Shown here: positions 45,777-55,431 of the stretch, piece after piece
Layout: every line of letters starts with the position of its first letter
How positions within the stretch are numbered: the first letter of the stretch is position 1
Program-made: the position numbers and the translations under genes
From: Flavobacteriaceae bacterium
GTDB lineage: Bacteria > Bacteroidota > Bacteroidia > Flavobacteriales > Flavobacteriaceae
Reading direction: 5' to 3'
Assembly: GCA_002400885.1 (NCBI GenBank)
Contig: NVRM01000003.1
Coordinates: forward strand, 1 to 57,408
Length of the DNA: 57,408 nucleotides
Notes under the pieces: model-generated
Seen by the model: the letters and a program-made list of their open reading frames with translations, nothing else
Told to the model about the DNA's origin: nothing
The model's database searches: none

Positions 45777-47747
45777 TTAAAACCCCACACTAATTTGTGT
45801 AATCGTTCCAATATTTAATTTACTTTGAATTAAAAATTCGCCTTTTAACTTAAGGATCCTTTCTCTAATGTTTTTCAGTCCAATTCCGTTTCTTTTACTG
45901 TCTGTGTTAAAACCACGACCATTATCCGTTATAACTACTTTTGTCTTGTTTTCATGTACGGAAAACACAATTTTTATCAAGGTTGCGTCGGCATGTTTGA
46001 CCGTATTTTGAATGGTCTCTCTCACTCCTAAAAATAAAGCTTGTTTTTGAGGAACCGTAGTTTTTCTTAAATCTAAATGATCTAATCCTTTTAAATCTAG
46101 CTTAAAATTGTCCTTCTCATAGCTTGTTATTAAATTCTTGATTTGTGTTTTAAATGTAACCGTATCAAAATTTCTAATAGTTATCTCCTGTGAAAAAGAT
46201 TCTATTAGCTCTGACACCATTTCGGTTTCTATGGCTAGCTTGAGCTCTTGGTTTACTTCTAGGTGATGTTTTACTCTTTTTAAGGTAGTCGCTACATCTT
46301 TCCCCAATCGCTCCCCTATATCAAGCCTTTCTTCTTCCTTTACTTTCGCCTTGATTAGTTCTTGTTCGAAGCTCGTTTTAGATTTTTTATAATTAAACTT
46401 CATCAATAAAATAGCCATGAACAATAATAGGGCAACAATGGACAATAATATAATTACCCCTAATTGCTTCCTGTATTCAAACTCCTTTTGTTTCACTAAA
46501 TTGTCTTTAAACAAGGCCTCATTTTCCTGTTGCTTTTTTAAGGTTTCGTATTCAATACCCATCATACTATTTTTAGTATGGTATTTCATGTTATCCAAGC
46601 TATCGTTTAACTTTTTATATGCTTTTGCATATTTCAAGGAATTCTCTTCATCTATTTCCGTGAGGAATAATAAATTATTAAGCGTACGGTCATTAGATGC
46701 TACTTTCCGAGAAATCTTTAAAGCTCTCTTTGCATGAAACAGTGATTTTTTTAATTCCCTTGGTTTTTTTTTATAAAAATAATAGCCCCTATAAAAATCA
46801 ATAAATGTTAATACTCTATAATCATCCGAAAGTATCCCTATTTCATACGCCTCGTTGTAATTTTCCAATATCTGATCACTATTCCCTTCTAAAAAATTTG
46901 AATGTGCCAAATTAGCGAGCATCATGCTATAAAACCTAGGGAATTTTTCTTTTAGATTTTTTATTTTCAAGCCTTTTTCTAAGTAATAAATTACCGAATC
47001 TTTTTGTCCTCCAAAATAACTCGAATAAGAAAGGTTATTCAAAGCATTTGCCATTAACAAGGTATCCTTTTGTTTTACCGCTACTCTGTACACTTTCTTA
47101 TACAAATCTATCGAGGCTTCGATATCTTCCTGTTCAAATTTACAGGAAGCCAATAACATGTATAATGAATTGATAAACAATGGTTGTTTGGCCCCTGGCT
47201 CTAAATACATCAAACCATTTATGATGGTTTCCTCTGCCTTTTCATATTCATGACGCAGTAATTCTGATTTCGCAACATTATAAGATACCACACCATTAAA
47301 AATGGAATCACCTTCTTTTACTCCTAATGCTTTTGCTTTTTTAAAACAAGTATAGGCACTATCTGTCAAAACCTGCTCTCTCAAGGAAATTCCTAGGTAG
47401 CGATAATAATCATAATTATCTTTATATGCACGCTCTCCAAATGACCGTATCTCTTCAAGAACCATACTTAATTCTGTATATTTATCCCTGTAAATATACA
47501 AGTCCGCAATATTTAACCTCGCATCCATTCGCAAAGAATCTATCATCAAATAGTCAGAAATATCTATCGCTTTTAATGCATCTTTTTTATTGACATTAAA
47601 ACCTAAGGAGTCCATTTCAGACCTATCTATAAAATAGTAAACACTATCAAGTAATCTATTTTTACGCGTCATTTCTTGTGAAAATCCTACTTGAATTGTA
47701 ATTAAAAAGATTACAAAGAATACCGATGTTATTTTTCTATAAATCAT
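45777..47747 (-). CDS. TPR sensor kinase with intact ATPase domain but no phosphoacceptor His
   Basis: A 656-residue protein: signal peptide, TPR-rich periplasmic region (about 30-390), one membrane helix (about 429-449), a dimerisation helix pair and a HATPase domain. The ATP-binding motifs are good: N box ETIQNTVKHA (577-586), G1 DNGRGF (608-613) and GIGLKNIRERI (621-631). In the H box of the HisKA_3 type, where the family reads LHDxV, this protein has LGKDV, with Gly482 in place of the phosphorylated His. His494-His495 are one turn-pair too far along. It therefore should not autophosphorylate at the usual site. It overlaps the preceding gene by 4 bp (ATGA) and precedes the regulator by 21 bp. 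Confidence 0.9.
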   Translation of the reverse strand: MIYRKITSVFFVIFLITIQVGFSQEMTRKNRLLDSVYYFIDRSEMDSLGFNVNKKDALKAIDISDYLMIDSLRMDARLNIADLYIYRDKYTELSMVLEEIRSFGERAYKDNYDYYRYLGISLREQVLTDSAYTCFKKAKALGVKEGDSIFNGVVSYNVAKSELLRHEYEKAEETIINGLMYLEPGAKQPLFINSLYMLLASCKFEQEDIEASIDLYKKVYRVAVKQKDTLLMANALNNLSYSSYFGGQKDSVIYYLEKGLKIKNLKEKFPRFYSMMLANLAHSNFLEGNSDQILENYNEAYEIGILSDDYRVLTFIDFYRGYYFYKKKPRELKKSLFHAKRALKISRKVASNDRTLNNLLFLTEIDEENSLKYAKAYKKLNDSLDNMKYHTKNSMMGIEYETLKKQQENEALFKDNLVKQKEFEYRKQLGVIILLSIVALLLFMAILLMKFNYKKSKTSFEQELIKAKVKEEERLDIGERLGKDVATTLKRVKHHLEVNQELKLAIETEMVSELIESFSQEITIRNFDTVTFKTQIKNLITSYEKDNFKLDLKGLDHLDLRKTTVPQKQALFLGVRETIQNTVKHADATLIKIVFSVHENKTKVVITDNGRGFNTDSKRNGIGLKNIRERILKLKGEFLIQSKLNIGTITQISVGF

Positions 47748-49675
47748 ATATTCATTGTTGGAATTATAATAGTGTACCTTCCTTTATCTCCTATCATAGA
47801 TTTAACCTCTCCATTTATTTCTTGAATACTTTCTGTTACGCTGATAAAATAGGGAAGCTTCTTAAAATCAAAAAGTGCATTATATTCTTTGACTTCTGTT
47901 TTTATGATGTCATCCAACAAAGAAAAATTTATTTGAACGACATCACCTGTCGTATTTTTCACAATACTAAGTATCCCTAAATACAAAACCCGTTTTACAG
48001 AGGAGGCAATATTCCCCCATATCACATCATTTAAACCGGTGATTTTTATATCCAACGAAGGTTTAAAATTCTCTGTCACTAAATTTATTATCTGATCTTT
48101 AAACCCAACCTCTTCAAAACTTTCCGAACTTAACTCATGGGACATTTCTCTAACAATTTCCCCAATACTATTTACAGCTTTAGCCAATTTATGATCCCCT
48201 GTGTTTTTAATCCTTAAATGCAACATGTTTAAATCTCCTGCTATTTCGTCATGTAGCTTTTTCGCCAATCGTTGTCGCTCTTCTTCTCTAGCCTCTACCC
48301 TTTCTAACTTTTCTATATAAAGTTGTTTTTTCTTTCGCTGTACAATACTATAGCTCAATGTAATAAACATCAGAAAAGCAGCTAACAATCCCAGTCCAGA
48401 AATTATATTATTAAACTGTACCTTTTCTATGACCGATTTTTTTTGCGTATTCTCTTTTTTCAAGGCTAAATTCAACTGCTCTTTTCGATTTACTTCAAAC
48501 TTAATTTTAGAAATTTTTGTCCGAACATCTTTATTTAAAAAATTGATACTATCCGTTAAGCGCAAATATTGAGAGGTATATTTTATCGCCTTATACGTAT
48601 CTAAAGATGCGCCTAAAAACAATGCAGCATACAGGTTTTCCAATTCATTAGATGAAAAATTACCGATGGCTAGATTGATATGTTTTTCAGCTTTAGCATA
48701 CTCAAGCCTTTCTTTATACACTTTTGCCAATCTAAAATGAAGCTCAAACAATAAATTACCAAAACCTTCTTTTTTACACATAGTAATATACTGAGCGCTC
48801 TCTGTAAAAAAGTGTTTGTTTCCGTATTTATAATAAGCGGTATAACTCCTGTTACTGATTAAGGAAACATCCTCCTTGTCTGCTAGTTTTTGAGATTTTT
48901 TTATAGCAATTCCCTTTTCAAAATAATAAAAAGCAGAATCATATGATTTTTGGGAGAGCAGCATTGTTCCTATTTTATTATACGCATAAGCTATACTCGT
49001 TGAATCTTCAAAATTTACGGCCCTGTTCTTTAGAACAAACAAGTCTTGATAGGCCTCTTCCTTATTGCCCATTTTAAACTCGACCTTGGATTTTAATAGA
49101 TATAGGCTGTTTGAAATCTTAAAATCATTCACTGCCAAAGGAATATCTAGGCCCAACAAGATGTTTTTTTTTGCCCCAACATATTCCTGACATTCATACA
49201 GTATACGTGAAATATTATAGTACCCTATTTTACTTTGATGATTATTCTCCTGAAGCAAACTGCTTTTTAATCCCTTATTGTAAAAATAAAAGGCACTATC
49301 TCCCACATGTTTAAAATGATAAAAGGCTCCCTTTTTATACCAGTAATTATTAAGAACAACCTTGGAGGAATGAACCGTAGACCTTTCTAGGTCTAAAAAT
49401 ATTTTTTGAAGACGCACTAAGGAATTATTTTTAGAAAACAAAAAGCCAACAAGATTTAAATTTGCAGTGATAATAGCCTCCTTGTTTTGATTCCTTTCTG
49501 CAATCTTTACTGATTTTTCTGCAAATGACAAGCGAAGACTTTCCGAAAACTGAAGTTTCTCGGATTTTTCAATGTAATAAGTAACGCTATCTAATTCCGA
49601 AGTAAGTAACTGAATTTGAGCATACCCACAACAAAACACACATAGAAAAAAAAGCATTATTGTGCCTTTCAACAT
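47744..49675 (-). CDS. TPR sensor protein with intact His box but degenerate ATPase domain
   Basis: A 643-residue protein with the same layout as the next gene: signal peptide (to about CGYAQ), TPR region (about 30-380), membrane helix (about 424-445) and a cytoplasmic kinase-like part. The H box is canonical, EEERQRLAKKLHDEIAGDL, with His475. The ATP-binding half has lost its motifs: where an N box is expected there is YLGILSIVKNTTGD, where DNGxGF is expected there is EYNALF, and no GxGLxN segment exists. The C-terminal domain is still the right length and pattern of strands, so it may be a pseudo-ATPase. First gene of a three-gene operon. Confidence 0.9.
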   Translation of the reverse strand: MLKGTIMLFFLCVFCCGYAQIQLLTSELDSVTYYIEKSEKLQFSESLRLSFAEKSVKIAERNQNKEAIITANLNLVGFLFSKNNSLVRLQKIFLDLERSTVHSSKVVLNNYWYKKGAFYHFKHVGDSAFYFYNKGLKSSLLQENNHQSKIGYYNISRILYECQEYVGAKKNILLGLDIPLAVNDFKISNSLYLLKSKVEFKMGNKEEAYQDLFVLKNRAVNFEDSTSIAYAYNKIGTMLLSQKSYDSAFYYFEKGIAIKKSQKLADKEDVSLISNRSYTAYYKYGNKHFFTESAQYITMCKKEGFGNLLFELHFRLAKVYKERLEYAKAEKHINLAIGNFSSNELENLYAALFLGASLDTYKAIKYTSQYLRLTDSINFLNKDVRTKISKIKFEVNRKEQLNLALKKENTQKKSVIEKVQFNNIISGLGLLAAFLMFITLSYSIVQRKKKQLYIEKLERVEAREEERQRLAKKLHDEIAGDLNMLHLRIKNTGDHKLAKAVNSIGEIVREMSHELSSESFEEVGFKDQIINLVTENFKPSLDIKITGLNDVIWGNIASSVKRVLYLGILSIVKNTTGDVVQINFSLLDDIIKTEVKEYNALFDFKKLPYFISVTESIQEINGEVKSMIGDKGRYTIIIPTMNI

Positions 49676-49722
49676 ACCATCTATTTTTGAAGGTTCATTA
49701 AAATTATTACATACTCATAGAT

Positions 49723-49737
49723 CCACAACAATTGTGG
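49723..49737. promoter_or_regulatory. 15-bp inverted repeat upstream of the signalling operon
   Basis: CCACAA-CAA-TTGTGG is a perfect inverted repeat 48 bp before the first kinase gene. Candidate operator, possibly for autoregulation by the operon's own regulator. Confidence 0.35.
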
Positions 49738-49853
49738 TATAATCAAGTTAAGAAATAAGTAAAAACAGTCTCAATTTCTCTATTTTTGGGGTAAGGTTTA
49801 CAATTTATATGTGAAAATAAACATTTTTTATTACCTAAACCCGCAATTCAATG

Positions 49854-50384
49854 TTAAAATCTAATCTTTTTAAACAAGTCCCAAAGAACAACACCACAGC
49901 ATACAGCTATATTTAATGAGTGTTTCGTTCCAAATTGTGGTATTTCAATACAATAATCAGAGATCGAAACTACTTCCTGTTGCACACCCTTTACTTCGTT
50001 ACCAAAAACGATAGCATAGGTCGCATTGGTCTCTATCTCAAAATTCTCTAAACTCACACTGTTTTCGGCTTGCTCTATCGCCGCTATTTTCACACCCTTC
50101 TCTTGGAGTTCCTTTAGTAATTCTACCGTACTTTCACGGTATTCCCATGTCACAGATTCTGTAGCTCCAAGGGCTGTTTTATGAATTTCTTTATGAGGTG
50201 GAGTCGCAGTAATTCCACATAAATAGATTTTTTTAATTAGGAAAGCATCACTGGTTCTAAATACAGACCCCACATTATTTAAACTTCTAATATTATCTAG
50301 AATAACAATGAGGGGAACTTTTGCTGAATCTTTAAATTCACTTACATTCAACCTACCCAACTCACTGTTTTTTAACTTTCTCAT
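49854..50384 (-). CDS. SpoU/TrmH-family RNA 2'-O-methyltransferase
   Basis: A 176-residue SPOUT methyltransferase. Motif 1 (NIRSLNNVGSVFRTSDAF), motif 2 (AIVFGNEVKGV) and motif 3 (IPQFGTKHSLNIAVCCGVVLWD) form the trefoil-knot SAM site, with the catalytic Arg in VFRTSD. It lacks the N-terminal substrate-binding domain of RlmB, so it is a minimal TrmH-like protein, probably acting on tRNA or rRNA; the target base is not determinable. TACCTTTG (50415-50408) just upstream is its likely -7 element. Confidence 0.9.
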   Translation of the reverse strand: MRKLKNSELGRLNVSEFKDSAKVPLIVILDNIRSLNNVGSVFRTSDAFLIKKIYLCGITATPPHKEIHKTALGATESVTWEYRESTVELLKELQEKGVKIAAIEQAENSVSLENFEIETNATYAIVFGNEVKGVQQEVVSISDYCIEIPQFGTKHSLNIAVCCGVVLWDLFKKIRF

Positions 50385-50407
50385 GGTGTCTTTATTTATA
50401 ACTTTTG

Positions 50408-50415
50408 CAAAGGTA
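50408..50415 (-). promoter_or_regulatory. Candidate -7 element of the SpoU-family gene
   Basis: TACCTTTG on the minus strand, 24 bp before the start codon, matches TAnnTTTG. Confidence 0.5.
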
Positions 50416-50483
50416 AATTTTTGATTTCATTATTCCTTCTAAAACCAGACAATGTATGAATCTTAGAACAATAAAATAGACTC

Positions 50484-50514
50484 TTGTATGCCTTGTTCCA
50501 AATGCATAACTTCG
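50484..50514 (+). promoter_or_regulatory. Candidate mutS promoter
   Basis: TTG, 20 bp, then TAACTTCG, one base off TAnnTTTG. Transcription would start near 50518, downstream of the ATG at 50488. This argues for the TTG start of mutS at 50539. Confidence 0.45.
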
Positions 50515-50538
50515 CCCCATAATTTAAAAGCACAAAAA

Positions 50539-53157
50539 TTGGCAAAGTCTAAGGTAAAAGTTAAGAAAGTAACTCCTTTAATGAAACAGTATAATAGCAT
50601 AAAGGTAAAATACCCTGATGCTATGCTCTTGTTTAGAGTTGGAGATTTTTATGAAACTTTTGGAGAAGATGCTAAAAAAGCGTCCAAAATCCTTGGTATA
50701 ATCCTCACAAAAAGAGGTGCTGGTAGCGAGAATGAAACCGCGCTAGCTGGTTTCCCTTATCATTCCTTAAACACCTATTTACCTAAATTAGTGAAAGCAG
50801 GATTACGGGTGGCCATTTGTGATCAGTTGGAAGATCCAAAAATGACAAAAAACATTGTTAAACGAGGTGTTACAGAGCTGATCACTCCAGGTGTAGCTCT
50901 TAACGATGAAGTTTTACAAGCAAAAAACAATAATTTCTTAGCCACGGTACATTTTGGAAAGAAAAAAGTAGGGGTCTCCTTTTTAGATGTATCCACCGGT
51001 GAATTTTTAACTGCTCAAGGTTCTACAGAATACATAGACAAACTATTACAGAACTTTAACCCTAGCGAAGTCCTTGTCCAAAAACAATTTAAAACCAAGT
51101 TTAACGAGTGTTTTGGAAGTTCGTTTTACACCTTTTATTTAGATGATTGGGTTTTTCAAATAGATTATGCTACAGAAACACTGACCAACCATTTTAAGGT
51201 AGCTTCTTTAAAAGGTTTTGGTGTACAAGATTTAAAGGAAGGAATAATTTCGGCTGGAGTGGCCATGTATTATTTATCCGAAACTCAACATACAAAGCTC
51301 AAACACATTACTTCTATCACCAGGATAGAAGAGGATCACTACGTGTGGATGGACAAATTCACCATTCGAAACTTAGAGTTATATCACGGAACTAGCTTAC
51401 AATCTGTCACCTTATTAGACATTATAGATCAGACTATTTCTCCCATGGGAGGACGTCTTTTAAAACGATGGCTAGCCCTACCTTTAAAAGAAATAGCACA
51501 GATACGTAAACGACACAATGTGGTGGCTTACCTCAGACAAAACAATGATTTTTTCGAAACCACAAGCTATCAAATTAAGCAGATAAGTGATATAGAACGC
51601 TTGGTTTCTAAAGTGGCCACGGAAAAAGTGAACCCAAGAGAAGTAATCCTTCTTAAAAATTCACTAAATGCTATTCTTCCAATCAAAGAGGCGGCCATAA
51701 ACAGCGATAATGAATCGCTTAAAATAATAGGAGAACAACTGCAATCTTGTACTTTGTTACGAGAAAAAATAGCGGCTACTTTATCCGAGGACGCACCAGT
51801 AAACATTAACAAAGGAAATGCCATTGCGGCTGGAGTTTCTGAAGAACTAGATGCCCTACGAGCTATTTCAAACGCTGGAAAAAGTTATTTGGACGACATG
51901 GTGGCACGCGAAAGAGAACGCACTGGTATAACATCTCTGAAAATAGCATTTAACAATGTATTTGGCTACTATATAGAAGTACGAAATTCACATAAAGACA
52001 AAGTACCAGAAGAGTGGATTAGAAAGCAAACATTAGTAAATGCAGAACGCTATATCACCGAAGAATTAAAAGATTATGAATCTAAAATCTTAGGAGCTGA
52101 AGATAAAATAGGCGTTTTGGAACATCAAATCTTTAATGATTTGACCAGTTACCTAATCGATTTTATACAACCGATCCAATTAAATGCACAATTAATTGCT
52201 CAGATAGATTGTTTATGCTCCTTTGCAAAAACGGCTGAAGCAAATAATTATATCCAACCTGTAATAGACGACAGTACGGACATAGACATAAAAAACGGTA
52301 GACATCCCGTGATTGAAAAGCAACTTCCTATCGGAGAGGATTACATTGCCAATGATGTAATTTTAAATCGTAATCAACAGCAAATAATTATGATTACCGG
52401 GCCTAATATGAGTGGAAAGTCTGCCATACTTAGACAAACAGCACTTATTGTTTTATTAGCACAAATGGGGAGTTATGTTCCTGCAGAAAGTGCTAGAATA
52501 GGGATTGTAGATAAGATATTTACCCGAGTAGGAGCCAGTGATAATATTTCTATGGGAGAATCTACTTTTATGGTAGAAATGAATGAAACGGCTAGTATTC
52601 TAAATAATATTTCCGAACGAAGTTTGGTTTTATTAGACGAAATTGGACGTGGAACTAGTACCTATGATGGAATTTCTATTGCATGGGCCATTGCAGAATA
52701 TTTACACGAACACCCTTCGAATGCAAAGACGTTATTTGCAACGCACTATCATGAGTTAAACGATATGTCTAACACATTTGATCGCATCAAAAACTTTAAC
52801 GTTTCGGTAAAAGAGCTAAAAGATAAAGTATTATTTTTACGCAAACTTGTCCCTGGAGGAAGTGCACACAGTTTTGGTATTTATGTAGCTAAACTTGCCG
52901 GAATGCCAACATCTGTAATAAACAGAGCAAGTAAAATGTTACAACAACTAGAAAAGAATCACACCTCGGACGACATTAAAAATACCCTTGCAAAAACGGC
53001 CGAAGGCGACGCAATGCAATTGAGCTTTTTTAAGCTGGACGATCCATTATTGGAAGATCTAAAAGAGGAAATATTGGCGACAAATATCGATACCCTTACA
53101 CCAATAGAAGCCTTGATGAAACTGAATGAAATTAAAAGAATGCTTGTTAAAAAATAA
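50539..53157 (+). CDS. mutS: DNA mismatch repair protein MutS
   Basis: MutS recognises mismatches and, with MutL, starts strand repair. The mismatch-binding FxE motif is in [16 protein letters not shown], the Walker A is [11 protein letters not shown], the DE motif is [15 protein letters not shown], and the dimerisation switch includes [11 protein letters not shown] prefer a TTG start at 50539 ([15 protein letters not shown]...), since flavobacterial MutS proteins begin close to the TPLMKQY segment. The ORF-track start at 50488 adds 17 unusual residues (MPCSKCITS...) and lies upstream of the likely transcription start. rsmI follows after 6 bp. Confidence 0.95.
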   Translation: MAKSKVKVKKVTPLMKQYNSIKVKYPDAMLLFRVGDFYETFGEDAKKASKILGIILTKRGAGSENETALAGFPYHSLNTYLPKLVKAGLRVAICDQLEDPKMTKNIVKRGVTELITPGVALNDEVLQAKNNNFLATVHFGKKKVGVSFLDVSTGEFLTAQGSTEYIDKLLQNFNPSEVLVQKQFKTKFNECFGSSFYTFYLDDWVFQIDYATETLTNHFKVASLKGFGVQDLKEGIISAGVAMYYLSETQHTKLKHITSITRIEEDHYVWMDKFTIRNLELYHGTSLQSVTLLDIIDQTISPMGGRLLKRWLALPLKEIAQIRKRHNVVAYLRQNNDFFETTSYQIKQISDIERLVSKVATEKVNPREVILLKNSLNAILPIKEAAINSDNESLKIIGEQLQSCTLLREKIAATLSEDAPVNINKGNAIAAGVSEELDALRAISNAGKSYLDDMVARERERTGITSLKIAFNNVFGYYIEVRNSHKDKVPEEWIRKQTLVNAERYITEELKDYESKILGAEDKIGVLEHQIFNDLTSYLIDFIQPIQLNAQLIAQIDCLCSFAKTAEANNYIQPVIDDSTDIDIKNGRHPVIEKQLPIGEDYIANDVILNRNQQQIIMITGPNMSGKSAILRQTALIVLLAQMGSYVPAESARIGIVDKIFTRVGASDNISMGESTFMVEMNETASILNNISERSLVLLDEIGRGTSTYDGISIAWAIAEYLHEHPSNAKTLFATHYHELNDMSNTFDRIKNFNVSVKELKDKVLFLRKLVPGGSAHSFGIYVAKLAGMPTSVINRASKMLQQLEKNHTSDDIKNTLAKTAEGDAMQLSFFKLDDPLLEDLKEEILATNIDTLTPIEALMKLNEIKRMLVKK

Positions 53158-53163
53158 TATATT

Positions 53164-53832
53164 ATGTCAACATTATACTTAGTACCAACTCCTATTGGAA
53201 ATTTAAAAGACATGACTTTTAGGGCTGTGGAAATTTTAAACGAGGTAGATCTAATTCTTGCCGAAGACACACGTACTTCAGGAAAACTATTAAAGCATTT
53301 TGAAATAACTACTCAAATGCAAAGTTACCACATGCATAACGAGCATAAAGTGTTAAACCGTATTGTAGACCGCTTAAAATGTGGAGAATCAATCGCTATG
53401 ATTTCGGATGCGGGAACTCCAGCCATTTCTGATCCAGGTTTTTTATTGACCAGAGCCTGTATTAAAGAAGGCATCTCCATAGAATGTTTACCCGGAGCCA
53501 CTGCTTTTGTGCCTGCACTTGTAAACAGCGGCTTACCTAACGATAAATTTGTTTTTGAAGGCTTCTTACCTGTTAAAAAAGGAAGACAAACAAGATTGAC
53601 ATTTTTAGCAGAAGAAACACGTACCATTATTTTTTACGAATCTCCGCATAAGCTATTAAAAACACTGACTCATTTTACAGAGTATTTTGGAGAAGACCGT
53701 CAAATATCTGTTTCTAGAGAACTTACAAAACTCTACGAAGAAACGATAAGAGGTAGCATTTCCGAAGTCTTAACACATTTTGAAAACAAAGCCCCAAAAG
53801 GCGAATTTGTACTCATTGTAGCAGGAAAATAA
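53164..53832 (+). CDS. rsmI: 16S rRNA (cytidine1402-2'-O)-methyltransferase
   Basis: RsmI methylates the ribose of C1402 in the decoding centre. The 222-residue tetrapyrrole-methylase-fold protein has LYLVPTPIGNLKDMTFRA at the N terminus, LAEDTRTSGKLLKHF, MISDAGTPAISDPG (SAM-binding) and ALVNSGLPNDKFVFEGFLP. It lacks the C-terminal helical extension found in some relatives, which is normal for Bacteroidota. It lies 6 bp after mutS and is probably co-transcribed. Confidence 0.95.
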   Translation: MSTLYLVPTPIGNLKDMTFRAVEILNEVDLILAEDTRTSGKLLKHFEITTQMQSYHMHNEHKVLNRIVDRLKCGESIAMISDAGTPAISDPGFLLTRACIKEGISIECLPGATAFVPALVNSGLPNDKFVFEGFLPVKKGRQTRLTFLAEETRTIIFYESPHKLLKTLTHFTEYFGEDRQISVSRELTKLYEETIRGSISEVLTHFENKAPKGEFVLIVAGK

Positions 53833-53834
53833 CA

Positions 53835-54476
53835 TTACAAAACTCGACTGATAGTCAATCCGTCACGAATAGGTAACAACACCGTTTCTACTCGAGGATC
53901 TTCTTTTAGTAATTTATTATATGCCAATAATATTTTTGTTGAAACATCCTTCGGGTTTAGTGGTTCAATAACTTTTCCTGTCCACAAAACATTGTCTGAA
54001 AGGATGACTCCTCCTGGATTCATCTTTTCTATAATAAGATTAAAATAGTTGACGTAATTGGGCTTGTCAGCATCTATAAAGACCAAATCGAATTTACAAT
54101 CAAGTGTAGGGATAATTTTTACAGCATCGCCCAGGTGCTGTACTATTTGGTTTCCATAGTTAGATTTCTGAAAGTATTTTTGTTGAAGATCCACCAATTC
54201 TTCATTTTTATCTATCGTATGTAGCAGCCCGTCTTTTTGCATTCCTTCTGCCAAACACAAGGCAGAATAACCCGTATAGGTTCCTAATTCCAAAATGTTT
54301 TTAGGGCGAATAAGTTTTGACAAGATGGACAAAACACGTCCTTGATACACGCCACTTAGCATCCGTGGATTCAGTACTTTCTGCCAAGTTTCCCTGTTTA
54401 ATTCCTTTAATAATTGCGGTTCGTTTTCTGAATGATCTACAATATAATCATCCAATTCATCTGATAAAAAGTGCAT
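53835..54476 (-). CDS. Class I SAM-dependent O-methyltransferase (caffeoyl-CoA OMT-like)
   Basis: A 213-residue protein of the catechol/caffeoyl-CoA O-methyltransferase family (bacterial relatives include YrrM). Motif I is NILELGTYTGYSALCLAEGM and the metal-binding region is FDLVFIDADKPNYVNYF, followed by GGVILSDNVLWTGKV (Asp/Asn metal ligands). It converges on rsmI with only 2 bp between stops. The physiological acceptor is unknown; some members modify hydroxyuridine in tRNA. Confidence 0.9.
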   Translation of the reverse strand: MHFLSDELDDYIVDHSENEPQLLKELNRETWQKVLNPRMLSGVYQGRVLSILSKLIRPKNILELGTYTGYSALCLAEGMQKDGLLHTIDKNEELVDLQQKYFQKSNYGNQIVQHLGDAVKIIPTLDCKFDLVFIDADKPNYVNYFNLIIEKMNPGGVILSDNVLWTGKVIEPLNPKDVSTKILLAYNKLLKEDPRVETVLLPIRDGLTISRVL

Positions 54477-54507
54477 GGTATTTTTTTAAAGGCACAAAGA
54501 TAGTTTA

Positions 54508-54759
54508 TTATACCATTTCTTTAATTTTTAAGGCCATTTCTTCTTTTTCTTCACTGTTCAATTTACTTTTAACCACGCCTTTTTTATCTACAGAAGACAT
54601 GCATTTAGTCATAAAAGTATTTTGTTTAGAATACAGTTTACAAACAGCGCAAAACAACACATGAAACAGCATTCTAAATTTATCAGTTACAGAAGCTTCG
54701 CCATATTGGTTTTTTGAGCAAATAGCTGTGGCTTCGTCACAGGTTAATTTAAATTTCAT
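54508..54759 (-). CDS. Small zinc-type (HxxxCxxC) anti-sigma candidate
   Basis: An 83-residue soluble protein directly downstream (35 bp) of an ECF sigma factor gene on the same strand. It opens KLTCDEATAICSKNQYGEAS and then has His33, Cys37 and Cys40 in FHVLFCAVC, the H-x3-C-x2-C pattern of zinc-associated anti-sigma (ZAS) proteins. No membrane segment is present. Some databases name such proteins glycine dehydrogenase, which the sequence does not support. I infer it binds and holds the adjacent sigma factor. Confidence 0.7.
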   Translation of the reverse strand: MKFKLTCDEATAICSKNQYGEASVTDKFRMLFHVLFCAVCKLYSKQNTFMTKCMSSVDKKGVVKSKLNSEEKEEMALKIKEMV

Positions 54760-54794
54760 TCGTATCTATTTATTATATAGGTTCGACACCTAAA

Positions 54795-55370
54795 TTATTT
54801 ATTAAACCAGTTTTCCTCCATACAAGCTCTTAGTTGTGTTCGAGCTCTATGAATTATAACCCATAAGTTTGACGATGAGATATCAAGTTCCTTACAAATA
54901 TCTGCTGTTTCCATTTCTTGCATTGTTTTCATTTTAAATACCATGGCGTATTTCTCTGGTAAATTATCAATACATTTCCTCAAGGTATCTGTCAGTTCCA
55001 TTTGTTCTAGATTATAATCACTCGCACTTGTCCATTTTGCGGGGACCCTTTCTTGAATCCAATCACCTTCTTGTGAGCCATCCTGATGAAAATTCACTCG
55101 GATTTCAGCTTTTCCTTTTACGGAATTCACCTTCCGGTAATGATCAATAATTTTTCTTTTTAAAATAGCTATAAGCCATGTCCGCTCACTTGCTAAGCCC
55201 TTAAAATTAGGAACAGACTTAAGAGCTGCATAAAAAGTTTCTTGAATTAAGTCTTTAGAAACCTCATGATTGTCTACTCGCCTAATGGTATAATTAAACA
55301 AATAATCGGCGTATAAGCCTACCCATTTTTCTGGGTTTAACTGGTGTTTTTTTTCAAGAGTCATTTGCAT
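54795..55370 (-). CDS. ECF-type RNA polymerase sigma factor
   Basis: A 191-residue sigma-70 family protein with region 2 (about 15-85: VSKDLIQETFYAALKSV, ERTWLIAILKRKIIDHYRK) and region 4 (about 130-180: CIDNLPEKYAMVFKMKTMQ, ADICKELDISSSNLWVIIHRARTQL). Regions 1.1 and 3 are absent, which defines the ECF class. A central linker of about 40 residues is longer than usual. It lies between a hybrid sensor kinase (61 bp upstream) and a ZAS-like anti-sigma candidate (35 bp downstream). The start may be Met3. Confidence 0.93.
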   Translation of the reverse strand: MQMTLEKKHQLNPEKWVGLYADYLFNYTIRRVDNHEVSKDLIQETFYAALKSVPNFKGLASERTWLIAILKRKIIDHYRKVNSVKGKAEIRVNFHQDGSQEGDWIQERVPAKWTSASDYNLEQMELTDTLRKCIDNLPEKYAMVFKMKTMQEMETADICKELDISSSNLWVIIHRARTQLRACMEENWFNK

Positions 55371-55431
55371 GTATACTTATTAAAAACAATATTTTAGCAG
55401 GTGTAATATACAATTTTTAAGCAGGAAATTA

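Noticed and set aside
45777-49675. The two kinase ORFs as one gene broken by frameshift
   Set aside because: Each has its own signal peptide, TPR region and membrane helix, and they overlap by a regular ATGA junction, so they are two full genes.
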